Of a stretch of 64,000 nt of DNA, positions 16,343 to 24,840 are shown piece after piece. The notes beneath the pieces were generated by a model, which worked only from the letters and a program-made list of their open reading frames with translations, was not told the DNA's origin and did not search any database. A program made the position numbers and the translations under genes. The stretch spans positions 1 through 64,000 of the forward strand of contig CAUJEN010000109.1 in the NCBI GenBank assembly GCA_963169765.1, in the 5' to 3' direction. Each line of letters begins with the position of its first letter. Positions within the stretch are counted from its first letter, which is position 1. Origin of the DNA: QWHO01 sp021404945. Its GTDB lineage: Bacteria > Vulcanimicrobiota > Xenobia > Xenobiales > QWHO01.

Positions 16343-17476
16343 GTGAGCCTTCGGGCTCCCTCCGCCCCGAGGGAATTTTCGGCCTCGGGAGGCTTCCCGC
16401 TGTCTTTTGACCCCAGGGCCCTGCCGGCAACCCTGGCCCTCCTGGCCCTGCTCCTGGGCGCGTCTCTGGCCCAGGGAGCCGTCCAGCTTCCCGCCGGCTT
16501 TCGCTGCGAGCTCTTCGCCGAGGTGCCCGCAGCTCGCCACCTGAACGTAGATGCTCGCGGCACGGTCTGGGTGGGCACCACGGGCAGTGCCGTCTACGCC
16601 ATTCCCGACGGCAACCGCGACTTCAAGGCCGACCGCGTCATCAAAGTGCTCGACGGCCTCAACGGTCCCAATGGCGTGGCCGTCCAGGGCGACGACGTCT
16701 ACGTGGCCGAGGTGGACCGCATCCGTCGCTACCCGGCCCTGGCCCGTCAGCTCGGCGCCCCGCCCCCCCCGCTGCTGGTGCGCACCCTGCCGAGCGAGCG
16801 CCACCACGGCTATCGCGTGCTGCGCTTTGGCCCCGACGGCCTGCTCTACGTCGCGCTGGGCGCTCCCACCAACGTCGGCGAGGTGCAGGACCCCCACGGC
16901 ACCCTGGCTCGCCTGCGAAGCGATGGCCAGGGCTTCGAGATCCTGGCCCGGGGGATCCGCAACAGCATGGGCTTCGACTGGCACCCGGTCAGCGGCGAGC
17001 TCTACTTTACCGACAACGGGCGCGACATGCTCGGCGACGACCTGCCCCCCGAGGAGCTCAACCGGCTCAGCCGGGTGGGCCAGCACTTCGGGTTTCCCTA
17101 CCGTTTCGGCAACAACCTCAAAGACCCCGAGTGGGGCGACCGGGCCCCCGCGGGGCTCACCTTCACTCCCGCGGTGGCCTTCATGGAGGCCCACGTGGCC
17201 CCGCTGGGGATGCGCTTCTACCGCGGCTCCATGTTCCCGGCCGCCTACCAGAACCAGGCCTTCATCGCCCAACACGGCTCCTGGAACCGCTCCACGCCGC
17301 TGGGCTACCGGGTGGTCACCGTGCAGGGCTCACGGGCCACCGTCTTTGCCCACGGCTGGCTGCAGGGTGGCAGCGTCTCCGGCCGGCCGGTCGATGTGCA
17401 AGAGCTGAGCGACGGCTCGCTGCTCGTCTCCGACGACCACGCCGGCAAGGTCTATCGCATCACCTATCGTCGCTGA
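16343..17476 (+). CDS. Secreted glucose/sorbosone dehydrogenase-like six-bladed propeller
   Basis: After an N-terminal signal segment (hydrophobic core LALLALLLGASLAQ at about 30-43), the protein matches the soluble PQQ-type glucose/sorbosone dehydrogenase family: GLNGPNGVAV, HHGYRVLRFGPDGLLYVALG, GIRNSMGFDWHP, YFTDNGRDMLGDD and IAQHGSWNRS. In that family these loops hold PQQ and Ca2+ and the His of HHGYR acts as base. It would oxidise a sugar or aldehyde outside the cytoplasm. The GTG start is tentative, since it leaves an unusually long polar stretch before the hydrophobic core. Confidence 0.82.
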   Translation: MSLRAPSAPREFSASGGFPLSFDPRALPATLALLALLLGASLAQGAVQLPAGFRCELFAEVPAARHLNVDARGTVWVGTTGSAVYAIPDGNRDFKADRVIKVLDGLNGPNGVAVQGDDVYVAEVDRIRRYPALARQLGAPPPPLLVRTLPSERHHGYRVLRFGPDGLLYVALGAPTNVGEVQDPHGTLARLRSDGQGFEILARGIRNSMGFDWHPVSGELYFTDNGRDMLGDDLPPEELNRLSRVGQHFGFPYRFGNNLKDPEWGDRAPAGLTFTPAVAFMEAHVAPLGMRFYRGSMFPAAYQNQAFIAQHGSWNRSTPLGYRVVTVQGSRATVFAHGWLQGGSVSGRPVDVQELSDGSLLVSDDHAGKVYRITYRR

Positions 17477-17578
17477 GGTGCCCGCACCCTGAAGGCCCAG
17501 AAAGAGCCGCAGGCCCAGATCGATGGAGGCCAGCTCAGGCGCGGCCACGTGGGCAGTGGACAAACAGCGGATCCTGGG

Positions 17579-17823
17579 TCGATTTGGCGTTCTTGCAGCA
17601 CACCCGGAGAAGGCGCGCTCTATCCCGCTCTCGAGGCTGGACCGTCGGGCCCGCGCAATCGCTCCTGGACTCTGATCGATGTCAGGGGCACCACCCCGAC
17701 AAGGGGAAAGCGTTGCGTGCTCAGGACCAGCGGATCGCTGATCACGACGCAGGGGCGAGTGCCCCTTTGCTCCTGTCCCAGGGTCGGGTCAAGTCCGACC
17801 AGGACGACGGTTCCTCGCTCCAC
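17579..17823 (-). pseudogene. MazF/PemK-type toxin gene broken by an internal ~97-bp inversion
   Basis: From GTG 17823 the minus strand encodes the first half of a MazF/PemK-type endoribonuclease: VERGTVVLVGLDPTLGQEQ, then GTRPCVVISDP and FPLVGVVPLTS. The frame then turns into unrelated residues and stops at 17620-17622. The missing second half is on the plus strand at 17600-17680, reading TPGEGALYPALEAGPSG and then RNRSWTLID, which is the expected continuation of this toxin family. TCGAT at 17579 and ATCGAT at 17675 are the likely inversion points; flipping the piece rejoins both ends in frame. The C-terminal DQVRS..DKRR part is degraded even so. The toxin is therefore probably inactive in this orientation. 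Confidence 0.75.
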
Positions 17824-18124
17824 AGCGGCTTTGCTCCTTCCAGCCGTCCTCGCAGGTCCAGCGAACGGGCTGGAACTGCTCCATGTCCACCAGGTTTCTG
17901 TCCTCGGAGTCTGCGCTGGCAAGCCACTCCTCCAAACCCCGCTGCTCCATCTCGGTGGATTCTGGATGTGGATTCTCGAGAGATGCCAGCAAAAGCTCCT
18001 TCCTTCGCCGAGCCAGCTCTTGCACCACGGCTTCCTGGATGAACCGGCTTCGGTTGCGATCCTGACGGTCGATCTCTTGCAAGAGCTCGTCTGGCAACGT
18101 CACGGTCACTCGTGAGGAAGGCAT
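17789..18124 (-). CDS. Ribbon-helix-helix antitoxin (partner of the broken MazF-type toxin)
   Basis: The product starts MPSSRVTVTLPDELLQEIDR, a ribbon-helix-helix DNA-binding strand and helix, followed by SRFIQEAVVQELARRRK. The C-terminal part (EWLASADSEDRNLVDME...VRW) resembles the toxin-neutralising tail of MazE-type antitoxins. The toxin's GTG start lies inside its 3' end with an AAGGAG box in between, the classic coupled arrangement. It is intact at 111 residues. The -10 box 6 nt before the ATG makes a leaderless message likely; such antitoxins normally repress their own promoter. Confidence 0.75.
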   Translation of the reverse strand: MPSSRVTVTLPDELLQEIDRQDRNRSRFIQEAVVQELARRRKELLLASLENPHPESTEMEQRGLEEWLASADSEDRNLVDMEQFQPVRWTCEDGWKEQSRCGARNRRPGRT

Positions 18125-18130
18125 GGTCTG

Positions 18131-18136
18131 ATCATA
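18131..18136 (-). promoter_or_regulatory. -10 box for a leaderless antitoxin mRNA
   Basis: Read on the minus strand, TATGAT is followed by 6 nt and then the ATG at 18124. This puts the transcription start at or next to the start codon. Confidence 0.5.
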
Positions 18137-18360
18137 TTCTCGTGCCCGGAAGGGATCCCTGTCCCGTCGCCATTGGGGTCAGGCCGAGCGCTCCGCCGGC
18201 GAGCTTTCAGGCGACGCCGCCCACACGACCTTGTGCTCATCCACCGAGACGGGCCGGGGGTTCCTGAGCGCGGCAGCCCACGACCGAGCGCGCCAGGGCA
18301 AGCCGGTTGGCTTGCTCGACTGACCTGGGCGAGATGGACGGAGGGGTCTGGCCGGCCCAC

Positions 18361-18390
18361 TTGCAGCTGATCTCGAGCGGCGGTTACAAT
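18361..18390 (+). promoter_or_regulatory. Promoter for a leaderless Uma2 mRNA
   Basis: A weak -35 TTGCAG (18361-18366), 18-bp spacer and -10 TACAAT (18385-18390) lie 7 nt before the ATG at 18398. The earlier in-frame ATG at 18389 lies inside the -10 box, so it cannot be the start of this transcript. Confidence 0.55.
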
Positions 18391-18397
18391 GAAGCGG

Positions 18398-18937
18398 ATG
18401 ACCCTTGATTTGACAATGTCCCTGGAAGAGTTCCTGTCCCGGCCGGAAGTGAAGCCATACGAGGAGTACCTGCACCGGCGCGCAATCCAGAAAACCGTGC
18501 CGAGTTTTCCTCACAGTCTCACCCAGGCGGAGCTAGCCAGGCATCTGGGCAACTGGGCTGCGGAGAGGGGCGGGTTCGTGGTCACCGAGCAGCGTTGCCT
18601 GCTGAAGGTCGGTGCCGATACCCACGTCGTACTGCCCGACGTGGCCTTTTTCCCCCCCGGCGTGCTGCGGTCCATACCTCCGGGAGCCGTCGAGATCCCC
18701 CCCCTGCTTGCTGTCGAGGTGCTCTCTCCGGACGACGTATATGGCAGGATCCAGGACAAGGTGCTGCTCTACCTTGCGGCGGGAGTTGGTGTGGTCTGGG
18801 TAATTGACCCAATCGCGCGCAACGTGACGCTGTACCGCTCCACGGACCCCCCGAAGGTACTATCCGACATGCTCCAGGACTCCTCCCTGGAAGGGTTTAC
18901 GCTCAACCTCCACACCCTCTTTGCAAAACTCGGCTGA
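18398..18937 (+). CDS. Uma2-family (DUF820) PD-(D/E)XK nuclease-like protein
   Basis: The 179-residue protein has the Uma2 core: VVLPDVAFF with Asp81, LLAVEVLSPDD with Glu107, and QDKVLLYLAAGVGVVWVIDP, where the Lys completes the PD-(D/E)XK set. These small proteins are abundant in some genomes; a role as restriction-like nucleases is predicted, but most are uncharacterised. It is the intact counterpart of the broken copy at 30.2 kb and distinct from that at 62.6 kb. Start at 18398 is chosen from the promoter position. Confidence 0.82.
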   Translation: MTLDLTMSLEEFLSRPEVKPYEEYLHRRAIQKTVPSFPHSLTQAELARHLGNWAAERGGFVVTEQRCLLKVGADTHVVLPDVAFFPPGVLRSIPPGAVEIPPLLAVEVLSPDDVYGRIQDKVLLYLAAGVGVVWVIDPIARNVTLYRSTDPPKVLSDMLQDSSLEGFTLNLHTLFAKLG

Positions 18938-18989
18938 CGAGCGACTCAGCCTTGCGTGGGCGAGGCTGGGGCTGCGCTCCGGGCCCGGA

Positions 18990-21176
18990 TCAGTGAAGTC
19001 GATCCCAGTAAAGTGGACTGAGCGGACTGGGTGGCAGGGTCTGGTGGACCCCCAGCAGATAGGCGGGGTCGTAGACGAAATTGGCGCCGTGGGCGGTGAC
19101 GCGGATGGCCCCTCCGCCCCCGTCCCCGGGCTGCTGCGTGGCCGGATCTCCGCCATAGGCGATGATGGCACCGTGGATGTTGAGATTGCCCCAGGCGCCG
19201 ACATCGGGTCCCTCATAGCCAAGCTGGGCCACGAAGTTGCCCCAGGTATACACGACGCCCTTGAGGTTGAAGCTCTCATACAAGAAGTTGCCGGGGCTGG
19301 CCGTGTTCGGCACCAGCGCGCTCAAGACGATATCCCCCTTGGCGTAGAGGTTGACGCCCTCGACGCCGTTCGGGTTGGCGGCCAGATCGGTGCGCGCTCC
19401 CACGATGCGGATCTCCCGCTCGGACGTGATCGAGCCGCCCTCTCCGAAGACTCCTGCGCCGATGCGCACGTTGCCGGCCGCGGAAAGGGTGGCCGACTGG
19501 CCGCTGGGAGGCTGGAAGTGGACCTCCAGGTCCTTCACCGTCAGGCTATCGGTGACAGCGCCTCCCAGGTCGATCTCTCCCTCCGGCTCCCCGCCCAACG
19601 GTGCAGCGCTGACCCAGGTATTGAAGTTCGCGATGTCGAGCGTGAAAGGACTGCTAGCGCCGTTGACCAGGGCCGCGGGCGGGTCCACGCTGTGGAAGCT
19701 CCCTCCGGAGAAGAGGTGTTGCAGGGCCAGGGCCTTATCGTTGTTCATGTTCAGGTTGCCGATGTCCCAGGTGATCGTGTTGCCGCTCCCGTCGTCGATG
19801 GACCCGGTCGTGCCAAGCGTCATGAGCAGCTGGTGAAAGGGGGCGCCGACGTTGAAGTCGTTCACTACAACATTGTAGTAGTTCGTCGCGCTGGCAGCGT
19901 CAGCCGGACGAGACCCCGGGAGCGCGGGAGCCGGGCCGCCGGCCGCCGCCGAGTCGGGCTCCTCCTGCGCTCCGCTGCGGGGGATCATGGCAAAGTCTGT
20001 GCTTCCAGCTCCGGTGGGCGCGATGGACAGATCGCCCGTGATGGTGACCCTGCGGGCCGCCAGGTCGATGGACAGCCCCGAAGGCAGCGCGCCCGGATCC
20101 ACCAGGGCCCCTTCACTGCTCGGACTGCCTTCGATGAAGGTCACGTAATCGGAATAGTTCATGTCGTAGTAGTGCAGCGTGCCGTTATCCCACCAGACGT
20201 AGGTTCCGGCCGGCAGGGTGGGGTCGCTGGCGTCGGCCTTCTTGACGTCGCTCCAGGTGAGGTTGTAAAAGCCTGAGCCTGCGGCTTCCGTATTGACCGT
20301 GACCTGCCCGGCGTCGTAATTCGCATTGAGCGATCCGGGACCGCTCAGAACCTCTCCGCCATCGGACGCGTAGTTGGCCAGAGCGCTGCCGTCAGGGTTG
20401 GTGACGCTGACCGTGCCCTTGCTGCGAACCCGGGGAGTCTCCCCGCCGCTGGCTGAGGTCACGCTCATCACCCCGGTGACGTCCTGGAGCCGGGCCTCGA
20501 TGTTGCTCCCCCCCTGGGCCACGGCGTCCGCTCCCGGCAAGTTCTCGATTCGGTAGGTCGCCTCGAGCACCCGCGTGTGCACACTGCCAGCAGGCGGGGC
20601 ATTGGGAGCGGCCCCGGTGTGGTCGCGCAGGCCGGGGCCGGTGCGACCTTCCACCAGCAGGGCGACCGAGTGGCCGGGAATGTTGGCGGGGCGGGGGCTG
20701 GCAGGCAGGACGGAGTAGGCGGGCCCGTCCGCTCGGGGTAGCCCGGCCGAGCCGCCGTTGACGAGGTTGTTGACGGAGACGAAGGGGTGCTGGATGGTCA
20801 GGGCCGGATCGGGAGTTCCGTCCGCATCTCCGTGCGCATCGTCTTGATAGTTGAAGCGCACTCGGAACTGGCTCACGCGTCCCTGATCGAGAAGGAGCCC
20901 GACAATGTTTCCATTGTCCTCTTCGACCACCAGCTCGGGCGTGTCCACCACGCGAGCGTTTCCATTGCCACGCCAGGCAGGGTTCTCGACCAGCCGGGCC
21001 AGACAGTACTGCAGGCCCGACTGGGCGGCCAGGTCGGCCGCCTCCAGGTCGGCCGCGTGCACCGCCGCGTGGGTGCCGCCCCGCCCGAGCATCAACCCCG
21101 CGCTCACGAACATCACCACCATGAGCGCGAAGATGAGGCTGGTAAGCAGGTAGATTCCGCGCCGTCTCAGATTCAT
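18990..21176 (-). CDS. Large exported pilus-cluster protein with PilX-like N-terminus
   Basis: The 728-residue protein begins MNLRRRGIYLLTSLIFALMV, one membrane segment, then a helical ADLEAADLAAQSGLQYCLARL region typical of PilX/minor-pilin-like N-termini. The rest is a long, Gly/Ser/Asp-rich extracellular part with beta-rich stretches. No prepilin cleavage site is visible. It is the last gene of a minus-strand operon with two pseudopilins and mirrors the anchored protein that ends the cluster at 5-8 kb. A GAGG box fits ATG 21176; an in-frame GTG lies at 21185. Function is unknown beyond probable pilus-linked surface display. Confidence 0.65.
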   Translation of the reverse strand: MNLRRRGIYLLTSLIFALMVVMFVSAGLMLGRGGTHAAVHAADLEAADLAAQSGLQYCLARLVENPAWRGNGNARVVDTPELVVEEDNGNIVGLLLDQGRVSQFRVRFNYQDDAHGDADGTPDPALTIQHPFVSVNNLVNGGSAGLPRADGPAYSVLPASPRPANIPGHSVALLVEGRTGPGLRDHTGAAPNAPPAGSVHTRVLEATYRIENLPGADAVAQGGSNIEARLQDVTGVMSVTSASGGETPRVRSKGTVSVTNPDGSALANYASDGGEVLSGPGSLNANYDAGQVTVNTEAAGSGFYNLTWSDVKKADASDPTLPAGTYVWWDNGTLHYYDMNYSDYVTFIEGSPSSEGALVDPGALPSGLSIDLAARRVTITGDLSIAPTGAGSTDFAMIPRSGAQEEPDSAAAGGPAPALPGSRPADAASATNYYNVVVNDFNVGAPFHQLLMTLGTTGSIDDGSGNTITWDIGNLNMNNDKALALQHLFSGGSFHSVDPPAALVNGASSPFTLDIANFNTWVSAAPLGGEPEGEIDLGGAVTDSLTVKDLEVHFQPPSGQSATLSAAGNVRIGAGVFGEGGSITSEREIRIVGARTDLAANPNGVEGVNLYAKGDIVLSALVPNTASPGNFLYESFNLKGVVYTWGNFVAQLGYEGPDVGAWGNLNIHGAIIAYGGDPATQQPGDGGGGAIRVTAHGANFVYDPAYLLGVHQTLPPSPLSPLYWDRLH

Positions 21177-21192
21177 AAGGGCCACCTCATCC

Positions 21193-21996
21193 TCAGTTTT
21201 GGGGAAAGACCGAGAGCAGTTTGCGAATCGTGAACGGATTGTCCGCCAGGGAGACCTGGCCTACCGCCAGCTCGCGGCGCGCAGCTGGAATGATCAGCGC
21301 GCGCAGGTCGAGCTCGACCTCATGGGATGATACCGCAGGGTCTGGAGCCCGGCGAAAAGACGCCAGCAGCAGGCTGTTGCCCCGCAGCTCGACGGACCTC
21401 ACTCCCGGCTCGGTGGCCAGGCTCGAAAGGTCGTAGCCCTGCGGCCGGGTCAGGTAAGCGGTGACCGGGCCGGCTCCCAGGAGCGTCTCCTCGGTGGTCT
21501 CGTCGGCCGGTATCGTCGGAGGCCCCGAGTCGATCACTTTGCGCACCAGGACCTTGTGGGGGCAGCGATCATCCAGCCCGTTGGGTCCAGCCCCACCCGC
21601 GCAGGTCATGCCGAAGGTCTGGTCGTGCAGCGCGGGAACGACCGCGTAATAAAGGATGTTGCACTGCCAGAAGGGGCTGCCGTCGGCCTTGCGCAGAGAT
21701 TGCCCGGTTGCCGGGTCCACCGCCGACAAGAACCAGATCGCCGAGCCGTCGGGTGCGGCTGAAAGGCTGGCCGGGCCCGGGCCCGCGGCCAGCTCGTCCC
21801 AGCTCGCCCGGCGCAGGTCCAGGCTCAAGGCCTCGGAGGCCCGAGCCAGTTGATGCTGGGCCACCGCCATGCCGGACGAGCGCCGCCAGATGGTGCTGGC
21901 CTGGGACAGGCAGACCAGCAAAACGATCATCATGGCCGAGAAGATGGCCATGCTGACCAGCACCTCCTGGATGGTGAACCCGCGCCACTTCACCAT
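21193..21996 (-). CDS. Type IV prepilin-like protein (minor pseudopilin)
   Basis: MVKWRGFTIQEVLVSMAIFS shows a five-residue leader, the prepilin site G|FTIQEV with Glu at +5 and a long hydrophobic helix. The 267-residue size and the variable C-terminal domain fit PilW/GspJ-like minor pseudopilins. Its start overlaps the stop of the upstream pseudopilin by 7 nt. Confidence 0.82.
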   Translation of the reverse strand: MVKWRGFTIQEVLVSMAIFSAMMIVLLVCLSQASTIWRRSSGMAVAQHQLARASEALSLDLRRASWDELAAGPGPASLSAAPDGSAIWFLSAVDPATGQSLRKADGSPFWQCNILYYAVVPALHDQTFGMTCAGGAGPNGLDDRCPHKVLVRKVIDSGPPTIPADETTEETLLGAGPVTAYLTRPQGYDLSSLATEPGVRSVELRGNSLLLASFRRAPDPAVSSHEVELDLRALIIPAARRELAVGQVSLADNPFTIRKLLSVFPQN

Positions 21997-22487
21997 TCTT
22001 CTCCCTGCCGAACCAGGCGCGTCAGGCGGGTGCTCGTGCGCCCATAGCCGGCCCGTTCCCCGCCATACCACTCGAGCTCGATGGAGACGCGCTTGAGGCG
22101 GTTGTCGGGAGCGAGCGAGCCGACCGGGTTGCCCCCCGACAACACCGTCATGGCCGTGATCTGGTACGAGAAGTCGGTTGTTCCGACCCGGACCGTGCCG
22201 GTGGCCAGGGGTGAGCCGGTCGGGTAATCGTTTTGCCAGAAGTTGGCCTGGGTCACGGGAACGTCGCTCGTGCGGATCTCGCGCAAAGTGCGCTCGAGCA
22301 CTCGGGTTCCCAGCGAGGTGGCCACCGACCGGTCGACCGTCTCGCGATTCATGCGAGTCAGCGAGATGGAAAGCGCCAGGACGATCAAAATGGCCGCCAC
22401 GAACGCACCGATGGCGATCATGATCTCCGAAAGGCTGAAGCCCTTCTGGGAGCCCGCCCGGAAGCCGTTTCCGGCGTGATTGCGCAT
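21990..22487 (-). CDS. Type IV prepilin-like protein (minor pseudopilin)
   Basis: The 165-residue product has the cleavage site QKG|FSLSEIMIAIGAF after a 16-residue leader, with Glu at +5 and a hydrophobic helix. A GGAG box precedes ATG 22487. It overlaps the next pilin gene by 7 nt, so the two are made together. By size and position it fits PilV/GspI-type minor pilins, which prime fibre assembly. Confidence 0.82.
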   Translation of the reverse strand: MRNHAGNGFRAGSQKGFSLSEIMIAIGAFVAAILIVLALSISLTRMNRETVDRSVATSLGTRVLERTLREIRTSDVPVTQANFWQNDYPTGSPLATGTVRVGTTDFSYQITAMTVLSGGNPVGSLAPDNRLKRVSIELEWYGGERAGYGRTSTRLTRLVRQGEEW

Positions 22488-22525
22488 TGCCCATCTCCAG
22501 CCGGACAGGCACAAGGGCTCCGCTC

Positions 22526-23611
22526 TCAGGGCAGCTCGACGAACTGCAGGAAGTCCCCGTTGTAGAAGGCCATGAAGCGCCCGTTGGGCGAGACCCGGAT
22601 GGCCCCCATCTTGACCTTCTGCAGGTTGGCCACCGGCTTGAGCTTCCAGCTGTCGTTCTCCCTGGCGTAAAGCACGTCCATCTTGGCCTGGGCCAGGTCG
22701 AGCTGGCACACCACCGCCGCGCGACCGTCGTCGGACAGGAAGGGGTATGCGAAATTGCCCCCTTTGCCCAGCTCCACCTGTTGGCCGCGGGCAGCGTCAT
22801 AGAACATCGCGTGGCTGCCCGTGGTGCGGTGGATCGTGTAGCAGACCCGGTCCTGGGAGGCCCAGAAGGAGCTGAGCTTGTCTCCCTCGTCCACCACCCG
22901 CGGGGTCTGGCCGTCCCACCAGTAGAGCTGCGAGCGGGTGCCCTGGCGGGCGGCCAGGTAACCGCTGCGCGGCCCGGTGTAGTTGGAGGCGTAAAAACCG
23001 GGGATGTCCTTCTCCAGCTTCTGGATGTCCCCGCCGGGCGTGAAGGCGTCCTGGCCGGTGGCGCCGGCGTTCAGCGTGGCCAGCAGGTTGTCGCCCGAGA
23101 AGTCGTCTTTGTCATAGAAGTAGCCCATCGTGAGGATGTCGCCGCTGATGGGGCGCAGGTAGCTCGGGTTGCCGCGAAAGCCCGGCTGGCCGCGCTTGTG
23201 CTCCATGATGGGGGTGATGGGGCCACCGTCGAGCGGCACCCGCATGAAGGTGGCTCCTGTCAGGGTTGCGATCACTGCCGTCTTGTCGTCCGGGGTCAGG
23301 GCCAGGGCTTCGATGGAGGGCACGTTCACCTCGATGCTCTCCATCGAGCGCACCGCTCCCTCCACCCCGTAGGTCACCTTCCAGAGACGGTTGAGCTTGC
23401 CCTTGAGGCGCTCGCCGGGGGGAGTTTTCTCCTGAGCGATCAGGGTCAACCCGTCCGAGGTGAAGGCGACGGGGCGAAAAGTGTGCGTGTTGATGCCTTT
23501 CTCGCGCAGCTGGGAGGCGGTCAGCCGCACCCCGATGGGTTGAGCCAGAACCGGGAGCATCAGGCTGACGGCCAGCCCCAGCCAAAGGATCCGATATCGG
23601 AGCAACATCAT
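22526..23611 (-). CDS. Secreted TolB/WD40-like beta-propeller protein
   Basis: A signal peptide (ILWLGLAVSLMLPVLAQ) leads into a propeller-like chain with repeated segments such as FTSDGLTLIAQ, LTPDDKTAVIA and VSPNGRFMAFYNGD, as in TolB-type propellers. No catalytic residues are seen. It heads the minus-strand pilin operon, 38 bp before the first pseudopilin. The start is unclear: an AGGAGG box touches the first of ATG-ATG-TTG (23611, 23608, 23605), so the second or third codon has better spacing. Confidence 0.65.
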   Translation of the reverse strand: MMLLRYRILWLGLAVSLMLPVLAQPIGVRLTASQLREKGINTHTFRPVAFTSDGLTLIAQEKTPPGERLKGKLNRLWKVTYGVEGAVRSMESIEVNVPSIEALALTPDDKTAVIATLTGATFMRVPLDGGPITPIMEHKRGQPGFRGNPSYLRPISGDILTMGYFYDKDDFSGDNLLATLNAGATGQDAFTPGGDIQKLEKDIPGFYASNYTGPRSGYLAARQGTRSQLYWWDGQTPRVVDEGDKLSSFWASQDRVCYTIHRTTGSHAMFYDAARGQQVELGKGGNFAYPFLSDDGRAAVVCQLDLAQAKMDVLYARENDSWKLKPVANLQKVKMGAIRVSPNGRFMAFYNGDFLQFVELP

Positions 23612-23712
23612 CCTCCTGACGTTGAGCGCCTCAGGAATTAGTGCGGCGCCGCTCAACAGATTGTCCCCGGCTGCGCGAGGTCACCGCGCGAAACTGGACC
23701 CAGGCGACTTTG

Positions 23713-24732
23713 TCAGCCAGGGCCGGTTTCCTGGGAATCGACCGGCCGCCAGCTGAAGAACTTCTGCATCTCCTGGAAAACTTTGGGGTTGGAGTTGAGG
23801 TAGCCATGGTGGGTCAGTCCGTCCAGCACCACCGCCGTCTCGCCGGGGGGAGCCAGGTGGGCCACCGGCACCATCCCGTCGCCGGCTCCCACTTTGATCA
23901 GGCCCGGTTTGGGGGTCACCACGCCGCCCCCCCCCACGACCACGACCGCCTCCAGGTTGGCCTTCTGGCGCGACCAGTTGGCATTCAGCCGGGTCAGGTG
24001 GGGATTGCTGATGCCAAGGCCGTCATCCACCGCGAGCCAGGTCAGGGCCGGCAGAGCAGCCACCTTGAGCCCGCCCAGGTCGATCGCCCACTTGATGTCG
24101 CGCTCGAGAACCTGGCGCGACAGGTCGGCAAAGCGCGAGCCTCTGGCGGGCGAGCCCAGCAGCATCAGCCGTCCCACCTTCTCGCCACCCTCGTCGAGAT
24201 ACAACCTCGTGCCCAGGCCGCCCATGCTGTAGGCGTCCACGTCCAGCTTGCTCTCGCCGGTGATGGCCGTGATGGCCGCGAAATTTCGGGTCAGCTGAGC
24301 CTTCATGACGGGTGGGGGGTCGTGAGGATCGTTGAAGAGCACCTCGAAGACCCGAGCCTCTTTGCTGATGCTGGAGGCATCGCGGGGGCGCGTGCACTCG
24401 CGGTCAAAGTAGAACTGACCGTCCTTAATGAAGTGAATGGCGCCGCCGTTCAGGCCGCCTCTGGTGAGGTGACGGCCCAGCGCCTCGAAGCGCTCCAGGT
24501 TCGTGGTCCAGCCGGGCACCATCACGAAGGAGCGCTGCAGCTTGACCCGGGGCATGTCCTTGAGGGGATTCTCCTTCGCTTCGGCGGCCGCCACTCGAGC
24601 CCCGATCATCCTGTAGACGGTGCCAACGCCAGCGAACTCGCTGACCAGGAGCGCGTCGTCGATGACCGTTCCGAGCAGCTCGCGCCGCTTGAACGAGAGG
24701 ACCGGGGGCAGAGTCACGGCCGAGATCTTCAT
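23713..24732 (-). CDS. Alpha/beta-hydrolase (lipase-like)
   Basis: The 339-residue protein shows an oxyanion segment FVMVPGWTTN, the nucleophile elbow DAYSMGGLGTR (Ser in A-Y-S-M-G), and candidate triad partners in KVGAGDGMVPVAHL (Asp) and LDGLTHHGYL (His). This is the lipase/esterase pattern of the alpha/beta-hydrolase fold. No signal peptide is evident, so it probably acts in the cytoplasm. It is divergent from ribD. Its -10 box lies 7 nt before ATG 24732, so the message is probably leaderless. Confidence 0.75.
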   Translation of the reverse strand: MKISAVTLPPVLSFKRRELLGTVIDDALLVSEFAGVGTVYRMIGARVAAAEAKENPLKDMPRVKLQRSFVMVPGWTTNLERFEALGRHLTRGGLNGGAIHFIKDGQFYFDRECTRPRDASSISKEARVFEVLFNDPHDPPPVMKAQLTRNFAAITAITGESKLDVDAYSMGGLGTRLYLDEGGEKVGRLMLLGSPARGSRFADLSRQVLERDIKWAIDLGGLKVAALPALTWLAVDDGLGISNPHLTRLNANWSRQKANLEAVVVVGGGGVVTPKPGLIKVGAGDGMVPVAHLAPPGETAVVLDGLTHHGYLNSNPKVFQEMQKFFSWRPVDSQETGPG

Positions 24733-24739
24733 GCCCGAG

Positions 24740-24745
24740 AGGATA
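24740..24745 (-). promoter_or_regulatory. -10 box for a leaderless lipase-like gene mRNA
   Basis: On the minus strand TATCCT is followed by 7 nt (CTCGGGC) and the ATG at 24732. No good -35 is visible. Confidence 0.45.
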
Positions 24746-24840
24746 CTCCGCTGGCGCGTCGGGGTGGTGACGAGCTTGTGAACTTTGTGTTCCGCGGGAG
24801 TTCAGCCCCGGGCGCCGAACGGCCGCCCGTGGTTTCCTGG

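Noticed and set aside
14591..17275. 894-residue open frame on the minus strand
   Set aside because: It lies opposite the permease, PH-like and dehydrogenase genes, which have clear family motifs; composition (His/Gly/Gln-rich) is typical of antisense frames in GC-rich DNA.
18125..18384. Short frames on both strands between the antitoxin and Uma2
   Set aside because: None has a ribosome binding site or recognisable motif; the region is best read as two divergent promoters plus unassigned DNA.
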